Positions 36,129 through 45,250 of a stretch of 64,000 bases of DNA are shown here, piece by piece. Source of the stretch: DATEPR01 sp963780635. Its GTDB lineage: Bacteria; Actinomycetota; Actinomycetes; Mycobacteriales; Pseudonocardiaceae. The notes beneath the pieces are model-generated. The model was not told the DNA's origin. It did not search any database and saw only the letters and a list, made by a program, of their open reading frames with translations. Made by a program: the position numbers and the translations under genes. Location of the stretch: assembly GCA_963780635.1 (NCBI GenBank), contig CAWACW010000010.1, positions 496,001 to 560,000 of the forward strand. The letters are read 5' to 3'. Numbering within the stretch: the stretch's first letter is position 1; every line of letters starts with the position of its first letter.

Positions 36129-37091
36129 ATGCAGCGGACACAGCTTCGTACCGCCCCGCTGGGCACCACGGGTCTGGAGATCACCCGGATCGGTTTCGGT
36201 GCCTGGGCGATCGGTGGTGGCGGCTGGGAGTTCGGTTGGGGGCCGCAGGAGGACGATGAGGCGATCGCGGCGATCCACAGGGCGCTGGACCTCGGGGTCA
36301 ACTGGATCGACACGGCTGCCGCCTACGGATTCGGTCGGTCGGAGCAGACCGTCGGCCGTGCGCTGCGGGGCATGGCCGGGCGACCGTACGTGTTCACGAA
36401 GTGCTCGTTGCTCGACGACGGCACCGGGCACGTCCGGCACAGCCTCAAACGCGACTCCGTGCTGCGTGAGGCGGACGCGAGCCTGCGCCGGCTCGGTGTG
36501 GACGCCATCGATCTGTACCAGATCCACTGGCCCAACCCGGAAGCGGACATCGAGGAGGGCTGGGCGGCGCTGGCCGAGCTGAAGGAGCAAGGCGTCGTCC
36601 GTCACATCGGAGTGTCCAACTTCGACGCCGAGCAGCTGCGGCGCGTGGCGTCGATCGCGCCGGTGGAGACGTTGCAGCCGCAGTACTCGCTGATCGACCG
36701 GGCCGCCGAGGCGGAGATCCTGCCGCTGGCCGAGCAGCAGAACGTCGGCGTCATCGTCTACTCGCCGATGGCCTCCGGCCTGCTGACCGGGGCCATCACG
36801 CGGGAGCGGCTGGCCACGATGGCTGATGACGACTGGCGCAAGACCGATCCGCGGTTCACCGAGCCGCAACTGTCGGGGCACCTGGCCCTGGCCGACCGGC
36901 TGCGCGCGGTCGCCGAGCGGCATGACACCACGCCCGGCGCGGTCGCCGTCGCCTGGACCCTGCGCAACCCCGCGGTGACCGGCGCGATCACAGGCTTCCG
37001 CCGCCCTGCCCAGGTGGACCCGATCCTCCCCGCGGCCGGCCTCGAACTCACGGACTCCGACATCGCCGACATCGAGTCGGCAGTGAGGTAA
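36129..37091 (+). CDS. aldo/keto reductase
   Basis: The 320-residue TIM-barrel oxidoreductase has catalytic tetrad Asp61, Tyr66, Lys91 and His133 (WIDTAAAYG, FTKC, QIHWP). The NADPH site is marked by GVSNFD and the C-terminal GAITGFRRPAQVD. It reduces aldehydes or ketones; the specificity is unknown. First gene of a three-gene unit with an NAD-binding dehydrogenase and a TetR regulator; GAAGGAGGAATC is a strong ribosome-binding site. Confidence 0.93.
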   Translation: MQRTQLRTAPLGTTGLEITRIGFGAWAIGGGGWEFGWGPQEDDEAIAAIHRALDLGVNWIDTAAAYGFGRSEQTVGRALRGMAGRPYVFTKCSLLDDGTGHVRHSLKRDSVLREADASLRRLGVDAIDLYQIHWPNPEADIEEGWAALAELKEQGVVRHIGVSNFDAEQLRRVASIAPVETLQPQYSLIDRAAEAEILPLAEQQNVGVIVYSPMASGLLTGAITRERLATMADDDWRKTDPRFTEPQLSGHLALADRLRAVAERHDTTPGAVAVAWTLRNPAVTGAITGFRRPAQVDPILPAAGLELTDSDIADIESAVR

Positions 37092-37984
37092 TGATCATGA
37101 CCACCATTGGATTCATCGGTCTGGGCGCCATGGGCGCATCGCTGGCCGGCCGTCTGCTGGACGGCAACCGCGTGTTCGGCACCAACCGCACGCAGGCCAA
37201 GGCCGCGACGTTGATCAAGCAAGGTCTCGTCTGGCGGGACACCCCGCGCGAGGTCGCGGCGAGCGTGGACGTGGTGTTCAGCATGGTCACCGACGACGCC
37301 GCCCTCGCGGCCGTCGTGGACGGTCCTGACGGTGTCCTGGCAGGCCTGCGGCCCGGCGCGATCTACGTCGACATGAGCACGGTCAGCCCCCGCGTCAGCC
37401 GTGAGCTGGCTGACCGGGTGCGCGGCCGCGGCGCGGCCCTGATCGACGCGCCGGTGTCGGGCAGCGTGCCCGCCGCCGAAAGCGGTACCCTGGCGATCAT
37501 GGTCGGCGGTCCGGAGAACGCGTTCCACACCGTCGAACCCTTGCTGCGCAAGCTGGGCAGCACCGTCACCCACGTGGGCGACAACGGCCAGGGGCTGTTG
37601 CTCAAGCTGGCGATCAACATCAGCCTGGCCACGCAGATGCTCGCGTTCAGCGAGGGCCTGCTGCTGGCCGAGCGGGGCGGGATCGACCCCAAGCTGGCCG
37701 CCGAGGCGATGACCGCGTCCGCGATCGGCTCGCCGATGCTGCGCACGCGTGCCCCGCTCGCCCTCGACCTGCCCGAACAGGCCTGGTTCGACATGCGGCT
37801 CATGCACAAGGACATCCGCCTCGCGCTCGCGGCCGCGCGCGACGGCGACATTCCCGTGCCTGCCGCCACGACCGCGCAAGCGGTGCTGAGCCGGGCCGAA
37901 CAACTGGGCTACGGGCACCGCGACATCGCAGGCCTGTTCCAGGTGCTGGGCAGGCTCGCGGACGCCGGGCCGAAAGCGGCGTGA
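37091..37984 (+). CDS. beta-hydroxyacid dehydrogenase family (3-hydroxyisobutyrate/6-phosphogluconate DH-like)
   Basis: The 297-residue protein has GFIGLGAMGASLAG for dinucleotide binding, VDMSTVSP, DAPVSGSVPAAESGTLAIMVGG as the substrate motif, and the catalytic lysine in GLLLKLAIN. It should oxidise a beta-hydroxy acid or reduce a tartronate-semialdehyde-like compound with NAD(P). The start codon overlaps the reductase stop (TAATG); MIMTT allows an alternative start two codons on. The coupled AKR could act on the same carbonyl intermediate. Confidence 0.92.
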   Translation: MIMTTIGFIGLGAMGASLAGRLLDGNRVFGTNRTQAKAATLIKQGLVWRDTPREVAASVDVVFSMVTDDAALAAVVDGPDGVLAGLRPGAIYVDMSTVSPRVSRELADRVRGRGAALIDAPVSGSVPAAESGTLAIMVGGPENAFHTVEPLLRKLGSTVTHVGDNGQGLLLKLAINISLATQMLAFSEGLLLAERGGIDPKLAAEAMTASAIGSPMLRTRAPLALDLPEQAWFDMRLMHKDIRLALAAARDGDIPVPAATTAQAVLSRAEQLGYGHRDIAGLFQVLGRLADAGPKAA

Positions 37985-37991
37985 CCGCCCG

Positions 37992-38615
37992 ATGACCACC
38001 GACGGCGCACCGCGCGGACGACCTCGCAGCCAGCAGGCCCACCGGGCGATCCTCGCCGCGGCTGCGGAACTCCTGCTGGCGCGGGGTTTGTCGGCGGTCA
38101 GCATGGACGCGGTCGCGGAACAGGCCGGGGTCAGCAAGGCCACCATCTACCGCTGGTGGCCCACCAAGGAAACCCTCGCCCTCGACGCGCTCTACACCGA
38201 GTGGGACGCCGTGCGTCCGCAACCCCGGGACACCGGTTCGCTGCGCGGTGACCTGCTCTCGTTGCTACGACCCTGGGTCCGGCTGGCAGGCGGCAAGCCG
38301 TATGGGCGGGTGCTCGCGGCGTTGCTGGCCGAGGCGCAGACGGACCCGGTCTTCGCGGCCGACTACCGGCAGCGCGTGCTCGAACCGCGTCGGGATCAGG
38401 CCCGGGCGCTGTTCGGCCGCGCCGTCGAACGCGGCGAGATCCCCGCGAACACCAAGACCGACGTGGCGCTCGACCTGATCTACGGCGCGGTCTATCACCG
38501 ATTGCTGCAGGGCCATGGGCCGTTGAACGACCGGTTTGTCCGCGACGTCGTCGAGATGGCGCTAGGCGGTATCCAGCCGGTTACCGATCGGGTGGCGGCG
38601 TCCGCCGGCGACTGA
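37992..38615 (+). CDS. TetR/AcrR family transcriptional regulator
   Basis: The 207-residue regulator has GRPRSQQAHRAIL and the recognition segment MDAVAEQAGVSKATIYRWWPTKETLA, followed by a TetR_C-type ligand domain. It is the last gene of the AKR-dehydrogenase unit and the obvious candidate to bind the inverted repeats at 35979 and 36072. Confidence 0.93.
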   Translation: MTTDGAPRGRPRSQQAHRAILAAAAELLLARGLSAVSMDAVAEQAGVSKATIYRWWPTKETLALDALYTEWDAVRPQPRDTGSLRGDLLSLLRPWVRLAGGKPYGRVLAALLAEAQTDPVFAADYRQRVLEPRRDQARALFGRAVERGEIPANTKTDVALDLIYGAVYHRLLQGHGPLNDRFVRDVVEMALGGIQPVTDRVAASAGD

Positions 38616-38925
38616 GCCGTTCAGCGTCTCGTCAGCAGATCCCGTAAACCTCGCTGGTCAACGCCTGGTTGTCCGACCATGGGACGACGTCGGGGACCGT
38701 CGGCGCGAAGGGCGACCGCAGCCGCGGCCAGGTGCATGAGCCCTGACCGGGCTGCCGGCCAGGCGCTCTCGCCGGTGCGGACGCCCGGCTGGGAGGTGCT
38801 CGTCGGTCGACTCCGGTTCGGAGGCCGTCACCTGGCCACCTGGGCGAACTCCATCGACAATCGGCTGATGGCCTTGTCGCCACTCGACAAGACGCTGACC
38901 GCCGATACCTGGATCGGGAGCAACG
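38616..38925 (+). other. intergenic region before the VOC gene
   Basis: 310 nt; no supported gene. A plus-strand open frame through it gives no recognisable domain and overlaps the VOC gene out of frame. Confidence 0.3.
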
Positions 38926-39408
38926 ATGACGGAACCCGCACCGCCCCACATCGACTTCGCCAACCTGCCCAACCCGGACGAGGGCTTTCTGGCGACGCTG
39001 TTCATCACCGTGCGCAAGGTCGCCCTGTCCCGGGACTTCTACTCGCGCGTCCTCGGCGGCACCGTCGTGCTGGAGGAGAACCCGTGCATGGTCCGGCTGT
39101 CCAATTCGTGGATCATCATGAACCCCGGTGGACCGCCCACGCCGGACAAACCAGGCATCTCGGTGGTGGATTACGAGCCCGGTGACACCACTTCGATCTT
39201 CCTGAACCTGCGGGTCGCGGACATCCAGGCTTGCTATCAAAAGTGGACGGAGAGGGGAGCGCAGTTCGTCACACCGCCGATCGACCGCGGCGCGGAGATC
39301 CGCTGCTACCTGCGAGACCCGGACGGGTACCTCATCGAAGTCGGCCAGTCCACGGGCCTGCTGCACGGCCGGCTTGCCGCCAAGCGTGCCGAGGATCTTC
39401 CCGGTTGA
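38926..39408 (+). CDS. VOC (glyoxalase/bleomycin-resistance) family protein
   Basis: The 160-residue protein has two beta-alpha-beta-beta-beta units: TLFITVRKVALSRDFYSRVLGGTVV and IFLNLRVADIQACYQKWTERGAQF, ending in YLRDPDGYLIEVGQSTG with the C-terminal metal Glu. The first-repeat metal His is not in its usual place. Possible roles are dioxygenase, isomerase or sequestration of a small toxic molecule. Confidence 0.88.
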   Translation: MTEPAPPHIDFANLPNPDEGFLATLFITVRKVALSRDFYSRVLGGTVVLEENPCMVRLSNSWIIMNPGGPPTPDKPGISVVDYEPGDTTSIFLNLRVADIQACYQKWTERGAQFVTPPIDRGAEIRCYLRDPDGYLIEVGQSTGLLHGRLAAKRAEDLPG

Positions 39409-39409
39409 G

Positions 39410-39583
39410 CCATCCCGTGCACAACATTTCTTGATGGTCCTGCCGGTCGAGAGGGTGTTCTTGACCAGGACCGTGGCCAGCTGTGTGCTGGTGGTCGGTG
39501 AACAGGAACGCGGCGCTTCCGGCCAGATGGTCGGCCAGCGGGTCGCGCACCGGGGCGCTGGTCATGAGATCAGCACCATTCAC
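39410..39583 (-). pseudogene. N-terminal remnant of an isochorismatase-family hydrolase
   Basis: The frame from 39583 reads SAPVRDPLADHLAG and LFTDHQ, the usual start of actinomycete isochorismatase-like proteins. A shift near 39490 continues as TQLATVLVKNTLSTGRTIKK, also family-like, then the sequence ends at the VOC gene. The catalytic Asp region is partly kept (FTDHQ) and the remaining two thirds are gone. Confidence 0.45.
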
Positions 39584-39604
39584 CGATCAGCCACGGCGGT
39601 GGCG

Positions 39605-40560
39605 TCAGCCGCGCCCGGATGAGAGCAACCGGAGCCGGCGGGCGCGTCGGACGGCCGCGGAGCGGTCCGTGGCGCCGAGCTTCGCGTAGATCCGCCGGAT
39701 GTGGGTGTTGACGGTGTTGACCGAGATCGACAGCTTGTCGGCGATCTCTGGCCGGGTGAGATTGGTCGGCAGGTAGCGCAGCACTCGCAGTTCGCTCGGG
39801 CTGAGTGCCGCCACGGGAAGCAGTGCGTGCGAGTCGGCCGGGGCGCCGCGGCGCACGGCGTCGAGGATGTCGGCGACCAGCGCCGCATGCGATGTCTCGT
39901 GCAGCGGCAGGCTTTCCAGCAGCTCCCACGCACCGGTCATCGCGAAGGGCAGGATCAGCCTGTGCGGCTCGGCGAGGTTGAGTGCCCGTTCGAGTGCCGC
40001 CCGCGCCGCGCGCTTGTCGGCGAGATCGCGGCAGGCGAGTGCGTCCAGCAAGTGGGCCTCGACCTGGGTCAGATAAGGGTTGTCTGCGGCGGCGCCGTCG
40101 AGCACCGGCGCGAGCTCGCGGCGAGCGCCGGCAGGGTTCTGCTCGGCGAGGTGGATCACCGCCGCGGCGTTGCGGATCTCGCCGGCCGAGGTGTGATGGT
40201 CATCGAGGTGGCGAGTGCCGTTCGTGCCTGGTCGACCATCCCGACGCGGGCTTGAGAGGCGATCGTCCAGGCGGTCACCTGGGCTGCGAACGCGTGCTCA
40301 CCGATCATGCGTACTTGTGCCGCGGCGAGGAACTCCGCCAGTGCTTGCCGGTGGTGGCCGCGTGCCGCGGGGAGGATCGCGGAGATCAGGTGCACCAGCA
40401 ACCGGATGCCGGGTTCACCCTCCGCCTGGGTCGTGCGTCCGGCGCGAGCCGGCCAGTGGTCGCCTTGGTCGAACTCGCCTACCCAGATCAGCGTGCCGGC
40501 CAGGGTCGCGAGCGCAGGCGGATCACCGGCTCTGCGTCCCATCGGTGCCGTGAGCGAGAC
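39605..40560 (-). pseudogene. truncated, frameshifted LuxR/MalT-type regulator
   Basis: The C-terminal LuxR helix-turn-helix is intact (LSPSELRVLRYLPTNLTRPEIADKLSISVNTVNTHIRRIY). Upstream come TPR-like helices (LLDALACRD, LERALNLAEPHRL). A one-base loss near 40211 moves the reading frame; before it the frame beginning GTLIWVGEFDQG continues the same repeats. The N-terminal AAA-type ATPase expected for this roughly 900-residue family is absent, and no start is apparent. It is a dead remnant unless a short HTH protein is still made. Confidence 0.65.
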
Positions 40561-41791
40561 GTAGGGAGTGCCGGCGGTTCGCTGGGGCCGTGCGACCGCG
40601 GTGGCACCCGCTGTAGCAGGGTTCACGGTGATCGCGGTCGATCGCACCGTGCTGACCCGGAAAGAGTTCCCGGGGGATTCGTCGCGCACCGTATACGGTC
40701 GATCCGGACACCCGCCGCATCACCGCAGGCAACAGTGGAACGCCGAGGCGGACCGTGGTGCGTCGTTCCTGCTGGCAGGTATGCCATGTAGACGCCTGCT
40801 GGGCTGACACGGTCGCCGCGACGAGCCACTCTCAATGGTGTTCACCGCGTTCGCGCCGGCCGAGACCCCGACTCCAGCCGGCGCGAAGGCGGTGTCCAAC
40901 GTCCACTTCGGTCGTGCGCCGAATGGGGGTCTTGATCCAGTCCGGCGAGCGGATGCCCTGGCCGGTGGACCTGAATGCAGTCGCTGAGCCACTACGCCTC
41001 CAGGCCACGCTCGCGAGCCGCCTGCGCCACCACGGAGCCGTTGACGTCGCGGCGTGAGGTAGGGCAGCTGCTGGGTCGACCCGCCGTTCAGGTACAGGAA
41101 TTCGTACACCAGCCACACGACCGGCAGCCGCGCCAGCAGCGTCGGGTCCAGCCCGTGCCGCAGCAACTCCGGACTGGGTCGGCGGCTTTAGCCGACGTCG
41201 ATGCCATATGACTCAGCCGAGGACTTGGACGGTGTAGCGGCGAGCGGGGCGGATGGCCAACGTGCCGAGCAGCAACCGCAGCGCGTCCTCGGGCCGGTGT
41301 GGGTGTAGTCGGGCGCCCAGGCCGTCGAGCAGGCCGCCCAGCCCGCGCGGCATGCCCAGCAACCAGTTCGGGACGGTGGTGACGAGGAAGCGCTGGGATA
41401 GGCGCCGTGCACCGTCCTCGGCCCGTGCACGCCGGCCGCGCCAGAAGATCAACCCAGACGCTTTTCCCGATACACGAAACACCCTTCAGCCAATCTTTGC
41501 AAGGACTTTCTCGCGCAGATCGAAAACAGGACGTGACTACTTTCGGTGACCGGATCTATTGATCTGTGTGCCTTATCACTCACTAGTGACAATCGGCATT
41601 TTCGATTTGTAATCTTCTCGCGCTCTAGCGGTGACCTGCGATCTACCCCGAGGATCAGCGGCCGCGAGCCACCGTCCGACCCCGTAACGCGCATTTCTGA
41701 TCTCGATATCAACGCGCATGTGGCGCCCGCTGTCGAGAGGCAGCGGGCTGCCCGGATACGGGCGGTGTGAACGAAAGGAACCCGCGAAATC
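40561..41791. other. gene-remnant region without an intact gene
   Basis: Minus-strand pieces look protein-like but are incomplete: PELLRHGLDPTLLARLPVVWLVYEF (about 41060-41175), and LVTTVPNWLLGMPRGLGG with RPEDALRLLLGTLAI running to a stop at 41213. I could not assign either to a family. The last 250 nt are AT-richer and hold the promoter of the Rpf-like gene; I looked for a cyclic-di-AMP (ydaO) riboswitch there and saw no convincing match. Confidence 0.4.
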
Positions 41792-42430
41792 GTGGGACGT
41801 CACAGCAAACCCGCCAAGACGAAGAACCTCCTCAAACGGACCGGCGTGGTTGCCGCTCTCGTCGGAGCTGCCGCAGGAGGCATCGCCGTCACCGGCGCCG
41901 GTACCGCCAATGCCTTCCCCGGGCAGGCAGGACTCGTCATGTGCGAAAGCAGCGGCAACCCGACCGTTGTCAACAACACCCCCGCCGGACGGCGAGCGGG
42001 CCGCCCTGCCGGTCTGTTCCAGATCGTCACGGGAACCTGGCGCGCCAACGGCGGAGCCCAGTTCGCACCCACCGCAGACCGGGCCGCCCCGTGGCAACAG
42101 CAGATTGTCGCGAACCGGATCTACGCCCGGCAGGGTGCCGCGCCGTGGGCGTGCAAGCGTGGTCCACGACCGACGCGGTTCAGCAACTTCCCCCGGCCAG
42201 GCAAGGCAGCGTCTCTCGCCTCGGAATCGACCACGGCTGTTCGGGTCGTGACCAGTCGGTCGAGTTCGAGCCCGCAGGGTGACTACACCGTCGTCGCCGG
42301 CGACACACTCTCGGGCATCGCGGACAGGTTCGACCTGCCGGGTGGCTGGCAGAAGCTCCAGCAGCTCAACTCGCAAGAAATCCCGAACGCCGACCTGATC
42401 CTCGTCGGCGAGAAGATCGCCACCAAGTGA
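41792..42430 (+). CDS. resuscitation-promoting-factor-like muralytic protein with LysM
   Basis: The 212-residue secreted protein has a signal peptide at residues 1-41 (basic N-terminus, AALVGAAAGGIAVTGAGTANA), then an Rpf/transglycosylase-like domain with MCESSGNP (catalytic Glu52), GLFQIVTGTWRANGG, and QQQIVANRIYARQG. A Ser-rich linker and a C-terminal LysM domain (YTVVAGDTLSGIADRF) bind peptidoglycan. It should cleave glycan strands during growth or spore germination. The GTG start has an AAAGGAAC site. The Rpf domain is somewhat more Arg-rich than usual. Confidence 0.88.
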   Translation: MGRHSKPAKTKNLLKRTGVVAALVGAAAGGIAVTGAGTANAFPGQAGLVMCESSGNPTVVNNTPAGRRAGRPAGLFQIVTGTWRANGGAQFAPTADRAAPWQQQIVANRIYARQGAAPWACKRGPRPTRFSNFPRPGKAASLASESTTAVRVVTSRSSSSPQGDYTVVAGDTLSGIADRFDLPGGWQKLQQLNSQEIPNADLILVGEKIATK

Positions 42431-42498
42431 ACGACGGTGTAAGCGAGCCCGGCTTCCGCTGACGGCGAACGTTGGGCCGCTGGGCTACACAGCCATGC

Positions 42499-42535
42499 GA
42501 AACGGCCCTCCAGATCGTCTCTGGAGGGCCGTTTC
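42499..42535 (+). terminator. perfect 16-bp stem terminator
   Basis: Arms 42499-42514 and 42520-42535 are exactly complementary, with a 5-nt loop TCGTC and flanking A and T runs (GAAAC...GTTTC). It follows the Rpf-like gene by 68 nt. Confidence 0.85.
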
Positions 42536-42540
42536 CGTGG

Positions 42541-42592
42541 TGGTAGCGGGACATGATTCGCACCCGCGTCCTCTGGATCATGGGTCAGGCGC
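42541..42592 (-). pseudogene. tRNA-like remnant (resembles 3' half of initiator tRNA-Met)
   Basis: Read on the minus strand this stretch aligns with the 3' half of actinobacterial tRNA-fMet: anticodon arm around CAT, T arm and acceptor end ...TCCCGCTACCA-like. Many positions differ (the T-loop lost its TTCAA core) and the 5' half is absent. It is adjacent to a transposase remnant, as expected for an old integration site. The alternative is chance resemblance. Confidence 0.35.
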
Positions 42593-42727
42593 CGCGCGTG
42601 TCACACACCCGTCACGTGTCCGGACTCAGCGCGGTCCGGGAACGCTGTGGCACGCCGTGGCTGACCCCACGGAGTTGGTGGCGATGTGCGAGGCCCGAGA
42701 TCAACGGTGGATCGAGGCTGAGTTCGC

Positions 42728-42931
42728 ATCGGTTCTGATGTGGACTCGGTGATCTTGGCGAGGTAGTCAGCGAGGGAGTTCAGGATCTCGTTCGCCTGTC
42801 GTCCAGGTGAAGGGCTTGGGGTTCTGAGTCCAGTTCTCGATCCATGCGGTGCTGCCCTTCTCCAGCGCGCTCACGAAACTATGGACGCCGGGAGGGATCA
42901 GCTTTTCGGTCGGTAGCCCGACCCACCTGCG
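42728..42931 (-). mobile_element. IS630-family transposase C-terminal remnant
   Basis: One minus-strand frame gives TEKLIPPGVHSFVSALEK, AWIENWTQNPKPFTWT, and after a small shift NEILNSLADYLAKITEST. This is the characteristic end of IS630-type transposases (GVHxSVxxLE, NPxPFxWTK, ADEILxSL). The catalytic DDE part and the terminal repeats are missing, so it is an inactive scar. Confidence 0.65.
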
Positions 42932-42942
42932 ACCCGGACGGG

Positions 42943-43380
42943 TCAGCGGGTGATGCCGGTGTGGCCGAGCGAGTAGCGGCCGGGTTGGGGCCACACGCAC
43001 AGGCCGTGCGGGCCGCGGCCCACCGGGATTGTCTTGAGCAGCCCGCCCGTCTTCGTCGAGACCACGTACACCACGCTGTTGTAGCGGCCGGACAGCCCCA
43101 GTTGGGTGCCGTCTGCCGTCAGGTTGCCCATGTCGGGGCTGCCGCCACCGGGTAGCCGCCACTTCGCCAGTGCCCTGCCGGTGTAGGCGTCGAGCACGCT
43201 GATGCTGCCCTCCATCCGGTTGGTGACGAACAGCCGGCGCGCGTCCCGAGACAGGTAGAGGCCGTGCGGGCCCATACCGGTCGGGATGAACCGCTCCACG
43301 GGTGTGACGACGGTGCCTGTGATCACCCGGCCGCCCAGCCGGATCTTTTCGCGTCCGCTGGCAGATGGGCGGGTGTCCAC
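42943..43380 (-). pseudogene. 5'-truncated YVTN/YncE-type beta-propeller protein
   Basis: The 145 residues hold about three propeller blades: GMGPHGLYLSRDARRLFVTNRMEGSISVLD, then GGSPDMGNLTADGTQLGLSGRY, ending GRGPHGLCVWPQPGRYSLGHTG, a typical family C-terminus. No signal peptide or first blades remain. The upstream 5' part is unrecognisable, so the protein is a remnant. Confidence 0.55.
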
Positions 43381-43692
43381 GGTGCGGTTTCAGGACAGCG
43401 GTTGTCGCGTGATTGGCAGCGGGACCTCGCAGTTGCTCCCCACCATCGTTGGCGTAGATCGCAATCGTGCCGGAGACGGTGAGCGCGCGATGGGCAGTGC
43501 TCCCCGGGGCACCCGGTCGATCGCACCCGCACCTCGGGTGGACCGGGGCGGCAGGCGCACGACGCACGACGTCGGAGGAGCCGGGTTCAGAGCGGACGAT
43601 CGTGTGCGCGTTGGTACCTCCAGAGGCTTCGGAAGGCGGCGTCAGTCAGCGGCACTGTGACAGCTCCTGCCGGGCCAGGCGCCGAAGGTACC

Positions 43693-43814
43693 TATGCTGT
43701 ACGACATAGTATGTCGCCAGAAGCAGGAAGTGGTCCGCCATAGGTACTGCTCACGGCGATCAGGTGAGAGTTGCTATCCCCACTGCGACGGATATAGTAT
43801 GTCGTGCAGCATAC
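43693..43814. promoter_or_regulatory. long inverted repeat pair, TetR operator region
   Basis: Left arm 43693-43713 and right arm 43794-43814 match as an inverted repeat at 18 of 21 positions. The left arm overlaps a perfect palindrome CGACATA-G-TATGTCG (43703-43717). Both lie just before the TetR gene at 43838, fitting cooperative autoregulation. Confidence 0.65.
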
Positions 43815-43837
43815 CTAAAATGGAGAGCGGGTATCGC

Positions 43838-44486
43838 ATGGGACAGCGATCGGACGCGAAGGCGAAGATGATCACGGCCGCCCGGCAGCTCATCCGCGAG
43901 CGCGGCTACCACGCGACCGCGATGTCCGACGTCGTCGAACTCAGCGAGGCTCCGCGGGGCTCGGTGTACTTCCACTTCCCAGGAGGCAAGACGCAGCTCG
44001 CCGTGGCGGCAGCCGAGGCGTATGCCCGCGACCAGGCCGATCAGATCGAGCACGCGGCCGAACACTCGAACTCGGTGGTCGACCTGGTCAACGCGCACGT
44101 CGGTCGTGCCCGCGACAACCTGGTCAAGGCCGGCTACACGGAGGGCTGCACAGTCGCACCACTCGTACTCGAGGGTGCAAGGGAGTCCGACGAGCTGGTC
44201 GAGGCCGGCCGCGCGGCGTTTTCCACAATTATCGAGAGTCTCGCCTTCCAGTTCGCGGTGTTCGGAATGGGCCGCGCCCAGGCGTTGGAACTCGCCGAAG
44301 TCGTCGTGATCAGGTGTCGAGGGCGCGCTGGTCACGGCTCGTGCGTTTCGGAGCACGGCTCCGTTCGACTCGATACTCACCGCACTTCGACACCACGCCA
44401 CCCAGCTCAGCGCGGCTGAGCCCGCCAGCATGTCCGGGCCCTCTCAAGCCCGGAATCACACCAACTCACAGGAACGAAACACATGA
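43838..44486 (+). pseudogene. TetR family regulator with C-terminal frameshift
   Basis: The N-terminal 155 residues are a normal TetR (MITAARQLIRERGYHATAMSDVVELSEAPRGSVYFHF, then EGCTVAPLVLEGA). Around 44309 the frame changes: the current frame becomes Arg/Gly/Cys-rich and stops at 44419, while the adjacent frame continues GVEGALVTARAFRSTAPFDSILTAL, the expected family C-terminus, and ends at 44486 with a 4-nt overlap onto the SDR start. A recent mutation or a one-base sequence error; DNA binding may persist. Confidence 0.75.
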
Positions 44487-45250
44487 GCAGGGTCTTGATC
44501 ACGGGAGCGTCGCGGGGCATCGGGCGCGGGACCGCAGCAGTGCTTGCTGCACGGGGACATGAGGTCATCGCGACCGCGCGAGACGTCAGCGCGCTCCAGG
44601 ACGTGCCCGCGGTGGCACGGTTGCAGCTCGATGTCACGAACGAGAGCTCGGTCAAGGCCGCTGTCGAAGCAGCGGGACCGATCGACGTTCTTGTCAGCAA
44701 CGCAGGTGCGACGGTGCGGGCACCGCTGGAGACGGTTCCCGTCTCGGAGGTCGAGGCGCTGTTCAACCTCAACACCTTCGGGGCGCTCAGGGTCGCACAG
44801 GCTGTCCTGCCGGGGATGCGGGAGCGTGGGTCCGGAAAGCTGATCTTCGTTTCGAGCATCCAGGGGCGTGTCGCGATCCCGCTGATCGGCCCCTACGCGG
44901 CCAGCAAGTGGGCACTGGAGGCCATCGCCGAGACGCTGGCGATCGAAGTAGGTCATTTCGGTATCTCGGTGAATGTGCTCCAGCCGGGCGCCGTTTCATC
45001 CGGCGGTGCAGAGCGCGCGAAGGCGTTTCTCGACGACGGCAACCCCTACCGTCCCCTACTGGATCAGCTGGGAGGGTTCCGCTCGGCTCCGGTGACGGTC
45101 GAAGAGGTCGCCGATGCGGTGGCTGCGGCGCTGGAGGACCCGAACGCTCCACTGCGTATCCCAGTGGGTGGTCCCGCCACGAGCATTCTCGCGGCGCGAA
45201 AGGCAGCCCCCGAGGGCGTGCCGTTCCTCGCTGCCCCTCTCGAGTGGTGA
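44483..45250 (+). CDS. short-chain dehydrogenase/reductase
   Basis: The 255-residue SDR has VLITGASRGIGRG, ARDVSAL, LDVTNE, SNAGATV (Ser for the usual Asn), VSSIQGRVAIP, and the catalytic pair in YAASKWALEAI. The tail LRIPVGGPATSIL belongs to the retinol-DH-like group. Its ATG overlaps the ancestral TetR stop (ATGA). It is presumably the target of that regulator; substrate unknown. Confidence 0.92.
   Translation: MSRVLITGASRGIGRGTAAVLAARGHEVIATARDVSALQDVPAVARLQLDVTNESSVKAAVEAAGPIDVLVSNAGATVRAPLETVPVSEVEALFNLNTFGALRVAQAVLPGMRERGSGKLIFVSSIQGRVAIPLIGPYAASKWALEAIAETLAIEVGHFGISVNVLQPGAVSSGGAERAKAFLDDGNPYRPLLDQLGGFRSAPVTVEEVADAVAAALEDPNAPLRIPVGGPATSILAARKAAPEGVPFLAAPLEW

Noticed and set aside
41500..41791. 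Cyclic-di-AMP (ydaO) riboswitch before the Rpf-like gene
   Set aside because: Such riboswitches often precede rpf genes, but I could not find the conserved core in this leader.
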